Shown here: in pieces, positions 27,822-37,938 of the stretch
How the letters are laid out: every line of letters begins with the position of its first letter
How positions within the stretch are numbered: position 1 is the stretch's first letter
Origin: Hoeflea_A sp040932035
GTDB taxonomy: Bacteria > Pseudomonadota > Alphaproteobacteria > Rhizobiales > Rhizobiaceae
Direction of reading: 5' to 3'
DNA length: 64,000 bases
Assembly: GCF_040932035.1 (NCBI RefSeq)
Contig: NZ_JBFRBB010000001.1
Location: 2,060,210 to 2,124,209, forward strand
Notes under the pieces: model-generated
Seen by the model: the letters and a program-made list of their open reading frames with translations, nothing else
What the model was told of the DNA's origin: nothing
Database searches by the model: none
Made by a program: the position numbers and the translations under genes

Positions 27822-28948
27822 CAACGAATTTTCAGTTTTCCGTCCTTGCCGAAGACGGCAGCGCGCGCCGCGGCTCAATCACCATGCCACGCGGTGAAGT
27901 CCGCACGCCTGCCTTCATGCCGGTCGGAACCGGCGGCACAGTTAAAGCGATGTATATGGACCAGGTGCGGGCGCTTGGAGCAGATATTATTCTGGGCAAC
28001 ACCTATCACCTCATGCTTCGGCCGGGTGCCGAACGCATGGCGCGCCTTGGCGGTTTGCATGAATTTGCACGTTGGCCACATCCGATCCTGACGGACTCGG
28101 GCGGGTTTCAGGTCATGTCGCTGGCGGGCCTGCGCAAGATTACCGAACAGGGTGTGACCTTCCAGTCGCATGTCGATGGCAGCCGTCACGAGATGTCGCC
28201 GGAGCGTTCCATTGAAATCCAGGGGCTTCTCGGCTCCGACATCCAGATGCAGCTCGATGAATGCGTGAGGCTTCCGGCGGATGAAAGCGCCATCGAGAGT
28301 TCGATGGAGATGTCGCTACGCTGGGCGGAGCGCTGCAAGGAGGCCTTCGGCGACCAGCCCGGCAAGGCAATGTTCGGCATCGTTCAGGGCGGTGACATTC
28401 AGCATTTGCGTGAGCGTTCGGCACTGGCGTTGAAGGACATGGATCTGAAAGGGTACGCCATTGGCGGGTTAGCCGTAGGCGAGCCGCAGGACGTCATGTT
28501 GGACATGCTCGACATAACCTGTCCGCTGCTTCCGCAGCACCGGCCGCGCTATCTGATGGGGGTCGGAACGCCCGACGATATTCTCAAGTCCGTGGCGCGC
28601 GGTATCGACATGTTCGACTGCGTCATGCCGACGCGAGCCGGCCGGCATGGTCTAGCTTATACGCGCCGCGGCAAAGTAAACCTGCGCAATGCCCGTCACG
28701 CCGAGGATACGCGTCCCCTCGACGAACGATCGGATTGTCCCGCCGCGCGCGACTACTCGCGCGCCTATCTGCATCATCTCGTGCGATCGAATGAAGCGCT
28801 TGGCGGCATGCTGCTAACCTGGAACAATCTGGCCTATTACCAGTATCTCATGCAGGGCATCCGCGATGCCATTGAAGCCGGGCGTTACACCGAATTCATG
28901 ACGCAGACCCAGGCCGAATGGGAACGCGGTGACCTCGATCCCGTATGA
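27818..28948 (+). CDS. tgt: tRNA-guanine transglycosylase, zinc site degenerate
   Basis: 376 residues, full length. The active-site aspartates are present in LTDSGGFQVMSL and in FDCVMPTRAGRHG. It swaps guanine 34 for preQ1 in tRNAs with GUN anticodons. The C-terminal zinc motif, normally C-x-C-x2-C and a distant His, reads S-D-C-P-A-A, and the His position in the T-I-H-N block is T-W-N-N. Three of four ligands are therefore changed, although the surrounding YSRAYLHHL block is intact. The start overlaps queA. Confidence 0.95.
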   Translation: MTTNFQFSVLAEDGSARRGSITMPRGEVRTPAFMPVGTGGTVKAMYMDQVRALGADIILGNTYHLMLRPGAERMARLGGLHEFARWPHPILTDSGGFQVMSLAGLRKITEQGVTFQSHVDGSRHEMSPERSIEIQGLLGSDIQMQLDECVRLPADESAIESSMEMSLRWAERCKEAFGDQPGKAMFGIVQGGDIQHLRERSALALKDMDLKGYAIGGLAVGEPQDVMLDMLDITCPLLPQHRPRYLMGVGTPDDILKSVARGIDMFDCVMPTRAGRHGLAYTRRGKVNLRNARHAEDTRPLDERSDCPAARDYSRAYLHHLVRSNEALGGMLLTWNNLAYYQYLMQGIRDAIEAGRYTEFMTQTQAEWERGDLDPV

Positions 28949-28957
28949 ACCCATTTC

Positions 28958-29791
28958 CTATTTCAGCCGTTCCGCATGCCATCGCAGATGGTCATCCATG
29001 AAGCTTGAGATGAAGTAGTAGGAATGGTCATACCCTTCCTGAATGCGCAAAGTCAGATCAATGCCGGCATCCTTGCAGGCATTTTCGAGCAACCATGGGC
29101 GCAGTCCGTCTTCCAGGAACCCGTCGGCGCCACCCTGGTCGACGAGGAATTCTGGGAACTTTGCGCCGTCTTCGATGAGCGCGCAGGCGTCATGGGCGCG
29201 CCAGACCCTTTCCTCATCGCCGAGATAGGCGCCAAGAGCGTTTTTTGACCAGTCTGCCGTCATCGGATGAACAATCGGCGCAAAGGCTGAGCAACTTTTG
29301 AAGCGGCCCGGGTCTTTCAGCGCCACCGTCAGTGCTCCATGACCGCCCATGGAGTGCCCGAAGATTGCCTGCCGGCCCATATCGACGGGGAATTCGTCTG
29401 AAATGAGAGCCGGGAGTTCCTCGGTGACATATGTGTACATGCGGTAGTTGGCGACCCACGGTTCCTGCGTCGCGTCGACATAAAATCCCGCGCCCTTGCC
29501 GATCTGCCAGTTGTCGGCCACATCGGCGACATGATCGCCCCGCGGGCTCGTGTCGGGGCAAACGATAATCAGGCCAAGTTCGGCTGCCAGCCGGCGGTAT
29601 TCACCCTTCTCCATGACGTTGGCGTGCGTGCAGGTCAGACCGGAGAGATACCAGACAACCGGGCAGGGACGTTTAGCCGCCTGAGGCGGCACAAACACGG
29701 CAAAGGTCATGTCGCAGGAACAGCTTTCCGACGCATGTGTGTATACGCCCTGGATGCCTCCAAATGCCTTTACTTCAGATACAGTTTTCAT
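28958..29791 (-). CDS. fghA: S-formylglutathione hydrolase
   Basis: 277 residues of the esterase D family, with the nucleophile in GHSMGGHGAL and the typical LSGLTCTHANVMEKGE segment near residue 50. It hydrolyses S-formylglutathione to formate and glutathione, the last step of glutathione-dependent formaldehyde oxidation. It is the last gene of the run starting with the class III alcohol dehydrogenase at 32487. GGAG precedes the start. Confidence 0.96.
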   Translation of the reverse strand: MKTVSEVKAFGGIQGVYTHASESCSCDMTFAVFVPPQAAKRPCPVVWYLSGLTCTHANVMEKGEYRRLAAELGLIIVCPDTSPRGDHVADVADNWQIGKGAGFYVDATQEPWVANYRMYTYVTEELPALISDEFPVDMGRQAIFGHSMGGHGALTVALKDPGRFKSCSAFAPIVHPMTADWSKNALGAYLGDEERVWRAHDACALIEDGAKFPEFLVDQGGADGFLEDGLRPWLLENACKDAGIDLTLRIQEGYDHSYYFISSFMDDHLRWHAERLK

Positions 29792-29823
29792 GAAGCTCCA
29801 TATCCTTTTGATATATATGAGTA

Positions 29824-30906
29824 TTATCTGTCCAGATAGAGTTGAAAGTTGGTCCGCTTGACCCGCGATGTGATCTGCAGTTCCCGGAGTGGTCCGGCTT
29901 CGATCTTATCGAGAAAATCCGAAACTGCCGAATGATCCTGGGGTGTGACAGAATGCAATTGATCTGTTACGTGCTGCAGCATCCACTGGGCATAGGGAAA
30001 TATCGCTCTTTGTCCTGTGGCCTCGCCCAGATTGAATTGATGAAAACCGATGGCACGCGGCAGCTTGTTATCGGCCGCGTTTGCTGCGAATTGCTCAACC
30101 TGCGCAACCGTATCGACGAGAACCGGCAGTTGCTCGCGCATGGCACGCTTCAAAATCGGCAGTAAAGTATCCGGAACCGTATCAATGTCACTGTCCAGGG
30201 CTTTCCCGCGATCTTTGCCATCGCGCAAGCATTCTACCCAGCGGCACACATTCGGTGCCCTTTGCTTCATTATCTCGCCGGATTTCGGGTCGCGGTACAT
30301 ATGTGCATAGAGCGGTCCATAAAGTCCGAAATCGCCAAGTGTTGGCGCTGAACCCAACACATAGTCATGCGCGGCGAAATGATGGTCCAGTTCATCGAGA
30401 AGGGCCAGATAACTGTTTTCGATTGCTTGCCCGGTGGTTTTGTCGATTCCGAGTGCGGGCAGAGCGCCGGCAAACGGCCCGGCAACACGCTCGCCGACGT
30501 TGCGCTGCTCGTCGGGCGTGGCATCGGGTGCAGCCAGTGCTCCAAATTCTGCGATCGCAAAATCCCGGTTGTAGTTCCAGCGATAGTGCATCGCGGGCAA
30601 TACCAGCCATTCGTCTCCGTATAGCTCAAGAAGCAGCGAGGCGAGAACCGGGGTTGGCTTTTTCGGCAGCACCGGCGGTTCGGGATACAACTCTTCAATA
30701 TACCGGATTATCTCGGTCGTATCCTGCAGGAAAGTACCGTCCTGCAGCTCGACAACGGGGATAACCGGCCAGCCGATATTGGGCAGAATCTTGCCTACAT
30801 AGATTTCGCGACTGGCTTGAATTTCCTCAAAATCAACGCCCTTCCAGTTGAGATAGGCGCGCAGCTTGCCGGAGAAATAGGAGACTTCGGCACCATACAT
30901 TATCAT
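29824..30906 (-). CDS. Glutathione S-transferase-like protein
   Basis: 360 residues, longer than a classical GST (about 220). The N-terminal 80 residues form a thioredoxin-like GST domain (YFSGKLRAYLNWKGVDFEE; GWPVIPVVELQDGTFLQDTTEIIRYIEE), followed by a GST-type helical domain (around TLGDFGLYGPLYAHMYRDP) and an extra C-terminal region of about 120 residues. Its place between formaldehyde genes suggests a glutathione-linked role, but no substrate can be named. It overlaps the DUF188 gene by ATGA. Confidence 0.82.
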   Translation of the reverse strand: MIMYGAEVSYFSGKLRAYLNWKGVDFEEIQASREIYVGKILPNIGWPVIPVVELQDGTFLQDTTEIIRYIEELYPEPPVLPKKPTPVLASLLLELYGDEWLVLPAMHYRWNYNRDFAIAEFGALAAPDATPDEQRNVGERVAGPFAGALPALGIDKTTGQAIENSYLALLDELDHHFAAHDYVLGSAPTLGDFGLYGPLYAHMYRDPKSGEIMKQRAPNVCRWVECLRDGKDRGKALDSDIDTVPDTLLPILKRAMREQLPVLVDTVAQVEQFAANAADNKLPRAIGFHQFNLGEATGQRAIFPYAQWMLQHVTDQLHSVTPQDHSAVSDFLDKIEAGPLRELQITSRVKRTNFQLYLDR

Positions 30907-31370
30907 GATTGCTGCTTTCTGATCTTTTGCCGCACAAGCCTGTCGAGAGCCTGAAGGAACCTTGACCGGTCCTGTGGTGAGAAGGCGGCATTCCTGCCGC
31001 TGATTTCTCCGGATTCGCGCAGATGCTGGTTCAGATTACGCATCGCCGTCGCCATGCCGATGCTGGCGCTGTCGAACAGCCGTCCGGTCGGTCCCAGCGC
31101 CTGCGTTCCCTTTTCGACGCAACGGCCCGCCAGCAGAATGTCGGCGGTTACGATTATGTCCCGCTCCCCGACATGTTCGACGATCCAATCGTCTGCAGCA
31201 TCAAACCCGGACGAAACCACAACATTGCGGATCATAGGGTCGCGTGATGGGCGCAAACCGCCATTGGCGACGAACGTCACGGGCAGACCATGCCGTTCGG
31301 CCACTTTCAAAATCTCGTTTTTTACCGGACATGCGTCCGCATCAACGTAGATAGTCGGCTGTTCGTCCAT
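30903..31370 (-). CDS. YaiI/YqxD family (DUF188) protein
   Basis: 155 residues with the family start IYVDADACPVKNEI and the later DIIVTADILLAGRCVEKG and RNLNQHLRESGE motifs. The conserved acidic residues suggest a PIN-like nuclease fold, but the role is unproven. The ATG at 31370 matches the family; the longer frame runs into the adh gene. It sits 7 bases after that gene and overlaps the GST gene by four bases. Confidence 0.9.
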   Translation of the reverse strand: MDEQPTIYVDADACPVKNEILKVAERHGLPVTFVANGGLRPSRDPMIRNVVVSSGFDAADDWIVEHVGERDIIVTADILLAGRCVEKGTQALGPTGRLFDSASIGMATAMRNLNQHLRESGEISGRNAAFSPQDRSRFLQALDRLVRQKIRKQQS

Positions 31371-31377
31371 TCCCCGG

Positions 31378-32487
<1,110 letters not shown>

Positions 32488-32601
32488 ATATTCCTCCCTG
32501 GGGTCTCGTCAGTTTATTCTAACCCGCACGATACACTGTCAGAGCGTGCGTGCGCCCTCAATATACCTGTTTCAAAAAAACGGCATAAGTTTTTCAAAAA
32601 A

Positions 32602-32991
32602 TTATTCGATAATCTCCCTCGATACGCGCGCGGCCTCAACCTCCAGGGCCTCGATCATCAGCCCCATGGAATCATGTGTCTTCTTCAGTTTGGAAAGTTG
32701 GGTGATCAGCACCCGCATTTCCGAACTGACGACCGGCGCGCTCGGTGATTCGCCGATGCCGTTCAAAAGCCAGGTGGGAGAAACCCCGAGAACCCCTGCA
32801 AGCATCGTTACCCGGTTTGCGCGCGGTTCCGAGCGGTCCGTCTCCCAGGCGTGCACGGTATCGGTCTTGACGCCGAGCCTGCGGGCAAGTTGCGAGGTGG
32901 TCAGGTCGAGGGCATCGCGTGCCCTGGAAATCCGGCCGCCCAGCGTATCATAGTCCGGATTTTCGTTTGTTATGTAAGTGGCGGTCGACAT
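32602..32991 (-). CDS. XRE-family helix-turn-helix regulator
   Basis: 129 residues. The helix-turn-helix covers about residues 17-72 (RISRARDALDLTTSQLARRLGVKTDTVHAWE), with a C-terminal helical part of about 45 residues that may dimerise. AGGAG 8 bases before the ATG at 32991 decides the start. It lies 115 bases upstream of the formaldehyde operon on the same strand, so it may regulate it or itself; its target is not known. Confidence 0.85.
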   Translation of the reverse strand: MSTATYITNENPDYDTLGGRISRARDALDLTTSQLARRLGVKTDTVHAWETDRSEPRANRVTMLAGVLGVSPTWLLNGIGESPSAPVVSSEMRVLITQLSKLKKTHDSMGLMIEALEVEAARVSREIIE

Positions 32992-33158
32992 ATGGTGCTC
33001 CTGTTTGAATTGACTCGCCGGCGACACGCTTGGGTCACCCGGCCAGAATCGTTTTGAGGGGAAACTGAGTTGCGCGCACTCGTCGCACACTGTCAGTTGC
33101 AATGCAAAGGCGCCTTGCAGGTTCGCACAGGACGCCTGCGTGCGTTTCCGGCGTGCAC

Positions 33159-34100
33159 ATGAACGTGGCTGCACACGGGGAAACAGACAGGACGTTTGAA
33201 GCCGCGGCCATGATGGCTTTTGCCATGCTGCTCCTGCCGCTGATGGATGCCGCGGGCAAATATCTCGCTTTGTACGAAGGGGTCACGCCAGGCACATCTT
33301 CCTTGCTGCGGTTTGCGTTGCAGACGCTTTTTACGCTGCCGGTCATCCTCATTGTCTCAGGTCCCGCTGCACTACGTCCCAACTACTGGGGCGCCAATCT
33401 GCTGAGAGGATTATTACTAGGGTGGGCAAGCGCACTGTTTCTTATTTCCGTCAAATATGTGCCGATTGCCGATGCGATAGCCGTATTTTTTGTCGAACCA
33501 TTCATCCTGACGGTGCTTTCAGCGATCTTTCTGCATGAAAAGGTGCATTGGCCGCGTTGGCTTGCGATCGTGGTCGGGTTTCTGGGCGCGATGCTTGTTA
33601 TCCAGCCGAATTTTGCAAAGTTCGGCTTCGTGTCGCTGTTGCCCTTGGGCACCGCAACATTGTTTGCGGTTTATCTTCTCCTCAATCGCGTTTTTTCCGC
33701 CCGCGACAACGTCTTGGTGATGCAATATGCGGCGGGTATTGGCGGCACCCTTGCGATCGCCGTGGTCATGCCGGCAGGAACATTCCTGCAGTTTGAAGAC
33801 ATTGCCTGGTCAACCCCTCAAACCGGCCTGTCGATTGCCCTGCTGGTTGCTGTGGGGCTGATTTCCGCCTATGGCCATTTGATCATTGTAGCGGCGATGC
33901 GCTTTGCGCCGGCATCGCTGCTTGCACCGTTTCAGTATTTCGAGATCGTTTCAGCGGCGGCGGTCGGCTATCTGGTTTTCGGCAACTTTCCGACGCCGTC
34001 GAAATGGCTCGGGATAGCGATCATTATCGGCTCGGGCCTGTTCATCCTGTGGCGTGAACAACGCAGGGCAATTCGAAGAAAACGCGAATTTTCAAGGTGA
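33159..34100 (+). CDS. DMT-superfamily (EamA) permease
   Basis: 313 residues with about ten hydrophobic segments and two EamA repeats; the region around FFVEPFILTVLSAIFLHEKVHWPRW and the matching C-terminal half (FQYFEIVSAAAVGYLVFGNFP) are typical. It is an inner-membrane transporter, perhaps of small metabolites. The ATG at 33159 is chosen because the longer frame adds a polar leader. It diverges from the XRE gene. Confidence 0.88.
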   Translation: MNVAAHGETDRTFEAAAMMAFAMLLLPLMDAAGKYLALYEGVTPGTSSLLRFALQTLFTLPVILIVSGPAALRPNYWGANLLRGLLLGWASALFLISVKYVPIADAIAVFFVEPFILTVLSAIFLHEKVHWPRWLAIVVGFLGAMLVIQPNFAKFGFVSLLPLGTATLFAVYLLLNRVFSARDNVLVMQYAAGIGGTLAIAVVMPAGTFLQFEDIAWSTPQTGLSIALLVAVGLISAYGHLIIVAAMRFAPASLLAPFQYFEIVSAAAVGYLVFGNFPTPSKWLGIAIIIGSGLFILWREQRRAIRRKREFSR

Positions 34101-34104
34101 AACC

Positions 34105-34539
34105 ATGCTGCTGAACAACATCCTGCTGGGCTCATTCGTGGTGTCTCTGACGGTCGTGGTCCACACATTCGGTCTGATCGGCGTCGCCAATCTCATGAAC
34201 CGTGTCGCCGGGCGTCATCCGATTCACGAGTTTCGAAGCAAGGTGATTTCCATGGTTGTGCTTGTCCACGGCCTTCTCGGCGTTCACTCCGTTGAGATCT
34301 GGATCTGGGCGGCTGTCTATGAGCTTACCAGCGCGGTGGATCATATCGGTGATGCGCTCTATTTTTCCGCGATTACCTTTTCAACGCTCGGCTATGGTGA
34401 TGCGCTGATTGATGAAAAATGGCGCCTGTTGGCCGGCATGGAAGGTCTAAGCGGCTTCGTGCTGATTGGCTGGTCGACCGCCTATCTCGTCGCTGCTTCG
34501 ACCAGGATCGGGCCGTTCCAGGCCGGAAAGCACTTCTAG
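34105..34539 (+). CDS. Two-TM potassium-channel-like protein
   Basis: 144 residues starting at an ATG preceded by AAGGTG. Hydrophobic helices lie near residues 7-30, 55-75 and 108-130, and the pore loop carries TFSTLGYGD, a variant of the K+ filter TVGYGD. There is no cytoplasmic regulatory domain. It belongs with small Ion_trans_2 proteins; conduction is not proven. Its 3' end overlaps the convergent lipB by 4 bases. Confidence 0.8.
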   Translation: MLLNNILLGSFVVSLTVVVHTFGLIGVANLMNRVAGRHPIHEFRSKVISMVVLVHGLLGVHSVEIWIWAAVYELTSAVDHIGDALYFSAITFSTLGYGDALIDEKWRLLAGMEGLSGFVLIGWSTAYLVAASTRIGPFQAGKHF

Positions 34540-35246
34540 CGCGCTGTTGGGCCAAATATGTCCTCGAAGGAGGCGCGCAGAGCAAGATCCGCATCTTCCA
34601 TGGTCACAGGCAGACCGAGATCGACAAGGCTGGTGACACCATGGGCGGTGACACCGCAGGGCACGATCCCCGAGAAGTGTTCAAGGTCCGGCTCCACATT
34701 GATGGCGATGCCATGGAAGCTGACCCAGCGGCGCAACCGGATGCCAATGGCGGCGATCTTGTCTTCCGCCGGTGTTCCGTCGGGCAGGGCAGGCCGCTCC
34801 GGCCGAACCACCCAGACACCCACACGGTCTTCCCGCCGCTCGCCCTTGATATTCATGCTTGCGAGTGTATCGATCACCCAGGCTTCCAGGGACGAAACGA
34901 ATGCCCGCACGTCGCAACGACGCCGTTTCAGATCCAGCATGACATAGGCAACACGCTGGCCGGGACCGTGATAGGTGTATTCACCGCCGCGTCCGGTCGA
35001 AAAAACCGGGAACCTGTCGGGCGTCAAAAGATCCGATGGCTGCGCGCTTGTACCGGCCGTATAGAGCGGCGGATGTTCGACCAGCCAGACCAGTTCATCC
35101 GCATCGCCGTCGCGAATTGCCGCGGCCCGTTCCTCCATGAAAACGACCGCCGCTTCATAGTCGGTCAGACCGCCGGCAACCTTCCAGCGTACCGGAGGTG
35201 AACCCTCGGTCGCGAAAAATCCTGATTCGATTTCGCTGCGCTGCAT
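34536..35246 (-). CDS. lipB: Octanoyltransferase LipB
   Basis: 236 residues. The motif GGEYTYHGPGQRVAYVMLDL, the Lys in DKIAAIGIRLRRW and the catalytic Cys in GIVPCGVTAHGVTSL define LipB. It moves octanoate from ACP to lipoyl domains, for instance of GcvH in this window and the 2-oxoacid dehydrogenases. It converges on the channel gene. Confidence 0.96.
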   Translation of the reverse strand: MQRSEIESGFFATEGSPPVRWKVAGGLTDYEAAVVFMEERAAAIRDGDADELVWLVEHPPLYTAGTSAQPSDLLTPDRFPVFSTGRGGEYTYHGPGQRVAYVMLDLKRRRCDVRAFVSSLEAWVIDTLASMNIKGERREDRVGVWVVRPERPALPDGTPAEDKIAAIGIRLRRWVSFHGIAINVEPDLEHFSGIVPCGVTAHGVTSLVDLGLPVTMEDADLALRASFEDIFGPTAR

Positions 35247-35324
35247 CGGATGTTTATTCCAAGCTTCAATCCATGCCTATGTGGCGCACGGCGCGCATCA
35301 GCGCAAGGGGCCGATGCACCAAAC

Positions 35325-35348
35325 CTTCGGCAGCGGCTGGAGCCGAAG
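35325..35348 (-). terminator. Hairpin behind tRNA-Leu
   Basis: A 7-bp stem CTTCGGC/GCCGAAG lies 24 bases downstream of the tRNA on its strand and is followed by GTTTGG. It could end tRNA transcription; the T-run is poor. Confidence 0.4.
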
Positions 35349-35371
35349 TGGCATAGATCTTGGAAGTTAAA

Positions 35372-35456
35372 TGGTGCGGTCGAGAAGACTCGAACTTCCA
35401 CGGGTTGCCCCACAGCGACCTCAACGCTGCGCGTCTACCAATTCCGCCACGACCGC
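35372..35456 (-). tRNA. tRNA-Leu (anticodon GAG)
   Basis: The minus strand folds as a long-variable-arm tRNA: acceptor GCGGTCG pairs with CGACCGC, the anticodon stem CAGCG/CGCTG encloses loop TTGAGGT with anticodon GAG, the variable arm GTGGGGCAACCCGT is of class II, the T arm contains GTTCGAGTC, and CCA is encoded. It reads CUC and CUU codons. Confidence 0.95.
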
Positions 35457-35708
35457 ACGTGGTAGAAGCCGTTACCGGCGCGCCGCATGTACCAAATCGC
35501 CATGGGGGACACAAGGGGCTATGACGTTTTTTTGCCCGTCTTGTTTCGGGTAGCGGCAAAGGCTCGGAATCGTTCGCGAAACGCCTTGCCATTGCCGGCA
35601 CGTGCTGTCCTAATGTCCGAGTGCAATCGGACTGGCCCTCAACTTTACAGTTTGCAGCACGGCCGCTCGCAAATTGCCGGAAGAAGCCAAACCGCAAAGG
35701 CGGCAAAC

Positions 35709-36815
35709 ATGCGTCAGACAGCAATACCTTTTCATTTTCTGCGCGGAGGCAGCTCGCGCGGCGCCTATTTCCATCGCGATGACCTGCCGGCGCAACGTCA
35801 TGTTCTTGCCAAGGTGCTGACAGCGGCCTTCGGCTCGGGGCATATGCTTAACATCGACGGAATAGGCGGCGGAGCAAGCGTTACGACCAAGGCCGCGATT
35901 CTGTCACCGTCGGCAGAGCCGGATATCGATGTCGACTATTTCTTCGCCCAGGTGTCGGTTGAGGAGCGGCTTGTCGACTTCAAGCCGACATGCGGCAATA
36001 TCCTGGCCGGCGTTGGTCCTGCGGCAATAGAAATGGGAATTGTGCCGGTGGCTGATGGCGAGACGCGCGTACGCATTCGTGCTGTCAACACCGGCGCACG
36101 TGTGGATGCGGTGGTGCAGACACCCTGTGGAGCGGTTCGCTACGATGGTGATACGTCGATTGACGGCGTTCCCGGAACCGCTGCTCCAGTGCGGCTTCAC
36201 TTCATGAACATAGTGGGCGACATCACCGGCGCCTTGCTGCCGACCGGACAGGCGCGGGAAGAAATCGACGGCATTGAAGTGACCTGCATTGATGTCGCCA
36301 TGCCGTTATGCGTTGCCCGCGCTGAGGATTTTGGCCTGACCGGCAGGGAGACGGCTGAGGAACTCGATGCAAACCACGCCTTTTATGAACGGATGGAGCC
36401 GATCCGTCTGGAGGCGGAAAGACGCATGGGAATCGGTGACTCGCCGACATCTGTCACGCCGAAATTTGCAGTCGTTTCCGCCGCCGCCGGTGAGGGAGAC
36501 TTTACCGCACGCTATTTCACGCCTTTCCACTGCCACCCGAGCCTCGCCGTTACCGGTGCACAATGCCTGGCTGCGTGTGCTTTGACGCCCGGGTCCGTTG
36601 CCGATGGCCTGGTTGCGGCAGAAAGCTCGCCGGCTGATGTGGTTATCGAGCATCCGATGGGCGCGATTTCCGTACATATGGAATTCAAGCGTAGGGGCTC
36701 TAGTCTCGATATTCACTCTGCCGGTTTGGTGCGCACCGCGCGATTGATTGCGCGCGGAGAGTTGTTTGTGCCTGGATCCGTGTGGTCATCAAGTTATCAA
36801 GCGATAAAAAAATAA
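35709..36815 (+). CDS. PrpF/AcnD-accessory-family isomerase
   Basis: 368 residues from an ATG at 35709. The start RQTAIPFHFLRGGSSRGAYF, the likely catalytic Cys in FKPTCGNILAGVG and the C-terminal VIEHPMGAISV are typical of the PrpF superfamily (diaminopimelate-epimerase fold). Members isomerise aconitate-like acids or act as 4-oxalomesaconate tautomerase (GalD). With no prp or gal gene nearby the substrate is open. The longer frame upstream to 35487 looks non-coding. Confidence 0.85.
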   Translation: MRQTAIPFHFLRGGSSRGAYFHRDDLPAQRHVLAKVLTAAFGSGHMLNIDGIGGGASVTTKAAILSPSAEPDIDVDYFFAQVSVEERLVDFKPTCGNILAGVGPAAIEMGIVPVADGETRVRIRAVNTGARVDAVVQTPCGAVRYDGDTSIDGVPGTAAPVRLHFMNIVGDITGALLPTGQAREEIDGIEVTCIDVAMPLCVARAEDFGLTGRETAEELDANHAFYERMEPIRLEAERRMGIGDSPTSVTPKFAVVSAAAGEGDFTARYFTPFHCHPSLAVTGAQCLAACALTPGSVADGLVAAESSPADVVIEHPMGAISVHMEFKRRGSSLDIHSAGLVRTARLIARGELFVPGSVWSSSYQAIKK

Positions 36816-37165
36816 ATTGCGAGTATAAGAAATCGGCTCAGTTGATTCCGGCAATAATATTATCGGCGTTCATAAAAATGCACGATCCAGCAACCTTACG
36901 ATAACGGCTAATATATAGGCAGGCTCGGACGTCGCGTTAACTTGCGTTGTTTGCGTATTTTCAGTCGGCAAATTAAATTTATGAAAGATTTTTATATAGA
37001 TATGAAAAGACATACAAAAATAATATAGAGTTGCCGTCTAACTAATTGTTTCAAATTGGCAACTTGTAACAAATATTGAGAGAGTATTGTGTTGCAATAC
37101 ATTGATAATGGGCGCGCGGCGGGTAAGAATTCACATATAAGTTGTGCCTATTCGGGGGTTTCCTT
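36816..37165 (+). other. AT-rich promoter region of the outer-membrane protein gene
   Basis: 350 bases, clearly more AT-rich than the rest of the window. A perfect dyad GTATTG-TGTTG-CAATAC lies at 37084-37100, about 65 bases before the start codon, and TTGAGA near 37076 with TACATT after it could be a promoter overlapping the dyad. No gene is seen. Confidence 0.45.
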
Positions 37166-37876
37166 ATGCGCAATAAGATTTTTGCCGGTGTTATGGTGGG
37201 TGTCCTTCATGCAACGACAGCATATTCAGCAGACGCAATCGTTGAGCCGCCGCAACAACCGTTAGCGGCTCCTGTGGAGCTTTATGACTGGACCGGGTTT
37301 TATGCCGGCGCCTATGCCGGTGGTGGCTGGGGCGACGTGGATTTTTCCTTTCCAACGGTCCCATCGGCTTCAACCACGGATGTTGATGGTGCGCTCGTAG
37401 GCGGACAAATCGGTTATAACTACCAGACGGGAAATTGGGTGATAGGTGCCGAAGCGGATATGGCCTGGTCCGGCATTGACGGCTCTTCACTGTGTCCCAA
37501 TCCGGCATTTAATTGTAACGCCGATATCGATTGGCTGGCCACTGTGCGCGGCCGTGTTGGTTTTGCATCGAATAATTTTCTGATCTATGCCACCGGTGGC
37601 TTGAGCGTTGCGGATGTCGACTATGTTGCAACATCTGTAGCTACCGGAGTGCCGTTCGGACCGACGATCAGTGATACCGCGACAGGTTACAATGTCGGTG
37701 GCGGTGCTGAGTGGGGCTTCTATCAGAATTGGTCGGCCAAAATTGAGTATCTGTATCACGACTTCGGAGATACAAATCTGACCGCTGCTTCATTTGGCAG
37801 CGCTGGTACGGCTGATCTTGACATGCACACGGTTAAGTTCGGTCTGAATTACCGTTTCAATTTCCTCAATCCATGA
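37166..37876 (+). CDS. Outer-membrane beta-barrel protein, Omp25/Omp31-like
   Basis: 236 residues. A signal peptide ends near AYSADA, followed by a Pro-rich linker, DWTGFYAGAYAGGGWG and an eight-stranded barrel; the C-terminus is HTVKFGLNYRFNFL. This matches the rhizobial/Brucella Omp25/31 family of surface proteins. The ATG at 37166 is preceded by GGGGG. A strong terminator follows. Confidence 0.9.
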   Translation: MRNKIFAGVMVGVLHATTAYSADAIVEPPQQPLAAPVELYDWTGFYAGAYAGGGWGDVDFSFPTVPSASTTDVDGALVGGQIGYNYQTGNWVIGAEADMAWSGIDGSSLCPNPAFNCNADIDWLATVRGRVGFASNNFLIYATGGLSVADVDYVATSVATGVPFGPTISDTATGYNVGGGAEWGFYQNWSAKIEYLYHDFGDTNLTAASFGSAGTADLDMHTVKFGLNYRFNFLNP

Positions 37877-37900
37877 ATGTTTGAGCAACCTAACCAAATA

Positions 37901-37927
37901 ACCCGGCTCTGGCAGCCGGGTTTTTTT
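37901..37927 (+). terminator. Rho-independent terminator behind the Omp gene
   Basis: The stem ACCCGGCT/AGCCGGGT with a 5-nt loop is followed by seven T. The convergent cyoD ends 12 bases downstream. Confidence 0.92.
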
Positions 37928-37938
37928 ATTGCGGGCAT

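Noticed and set aside
35487..35708. N-terminal extension of the PrpF-like protein
   Set aside because: The added 74 residues look random, and the family match begins exactly at the ATG at 35709.
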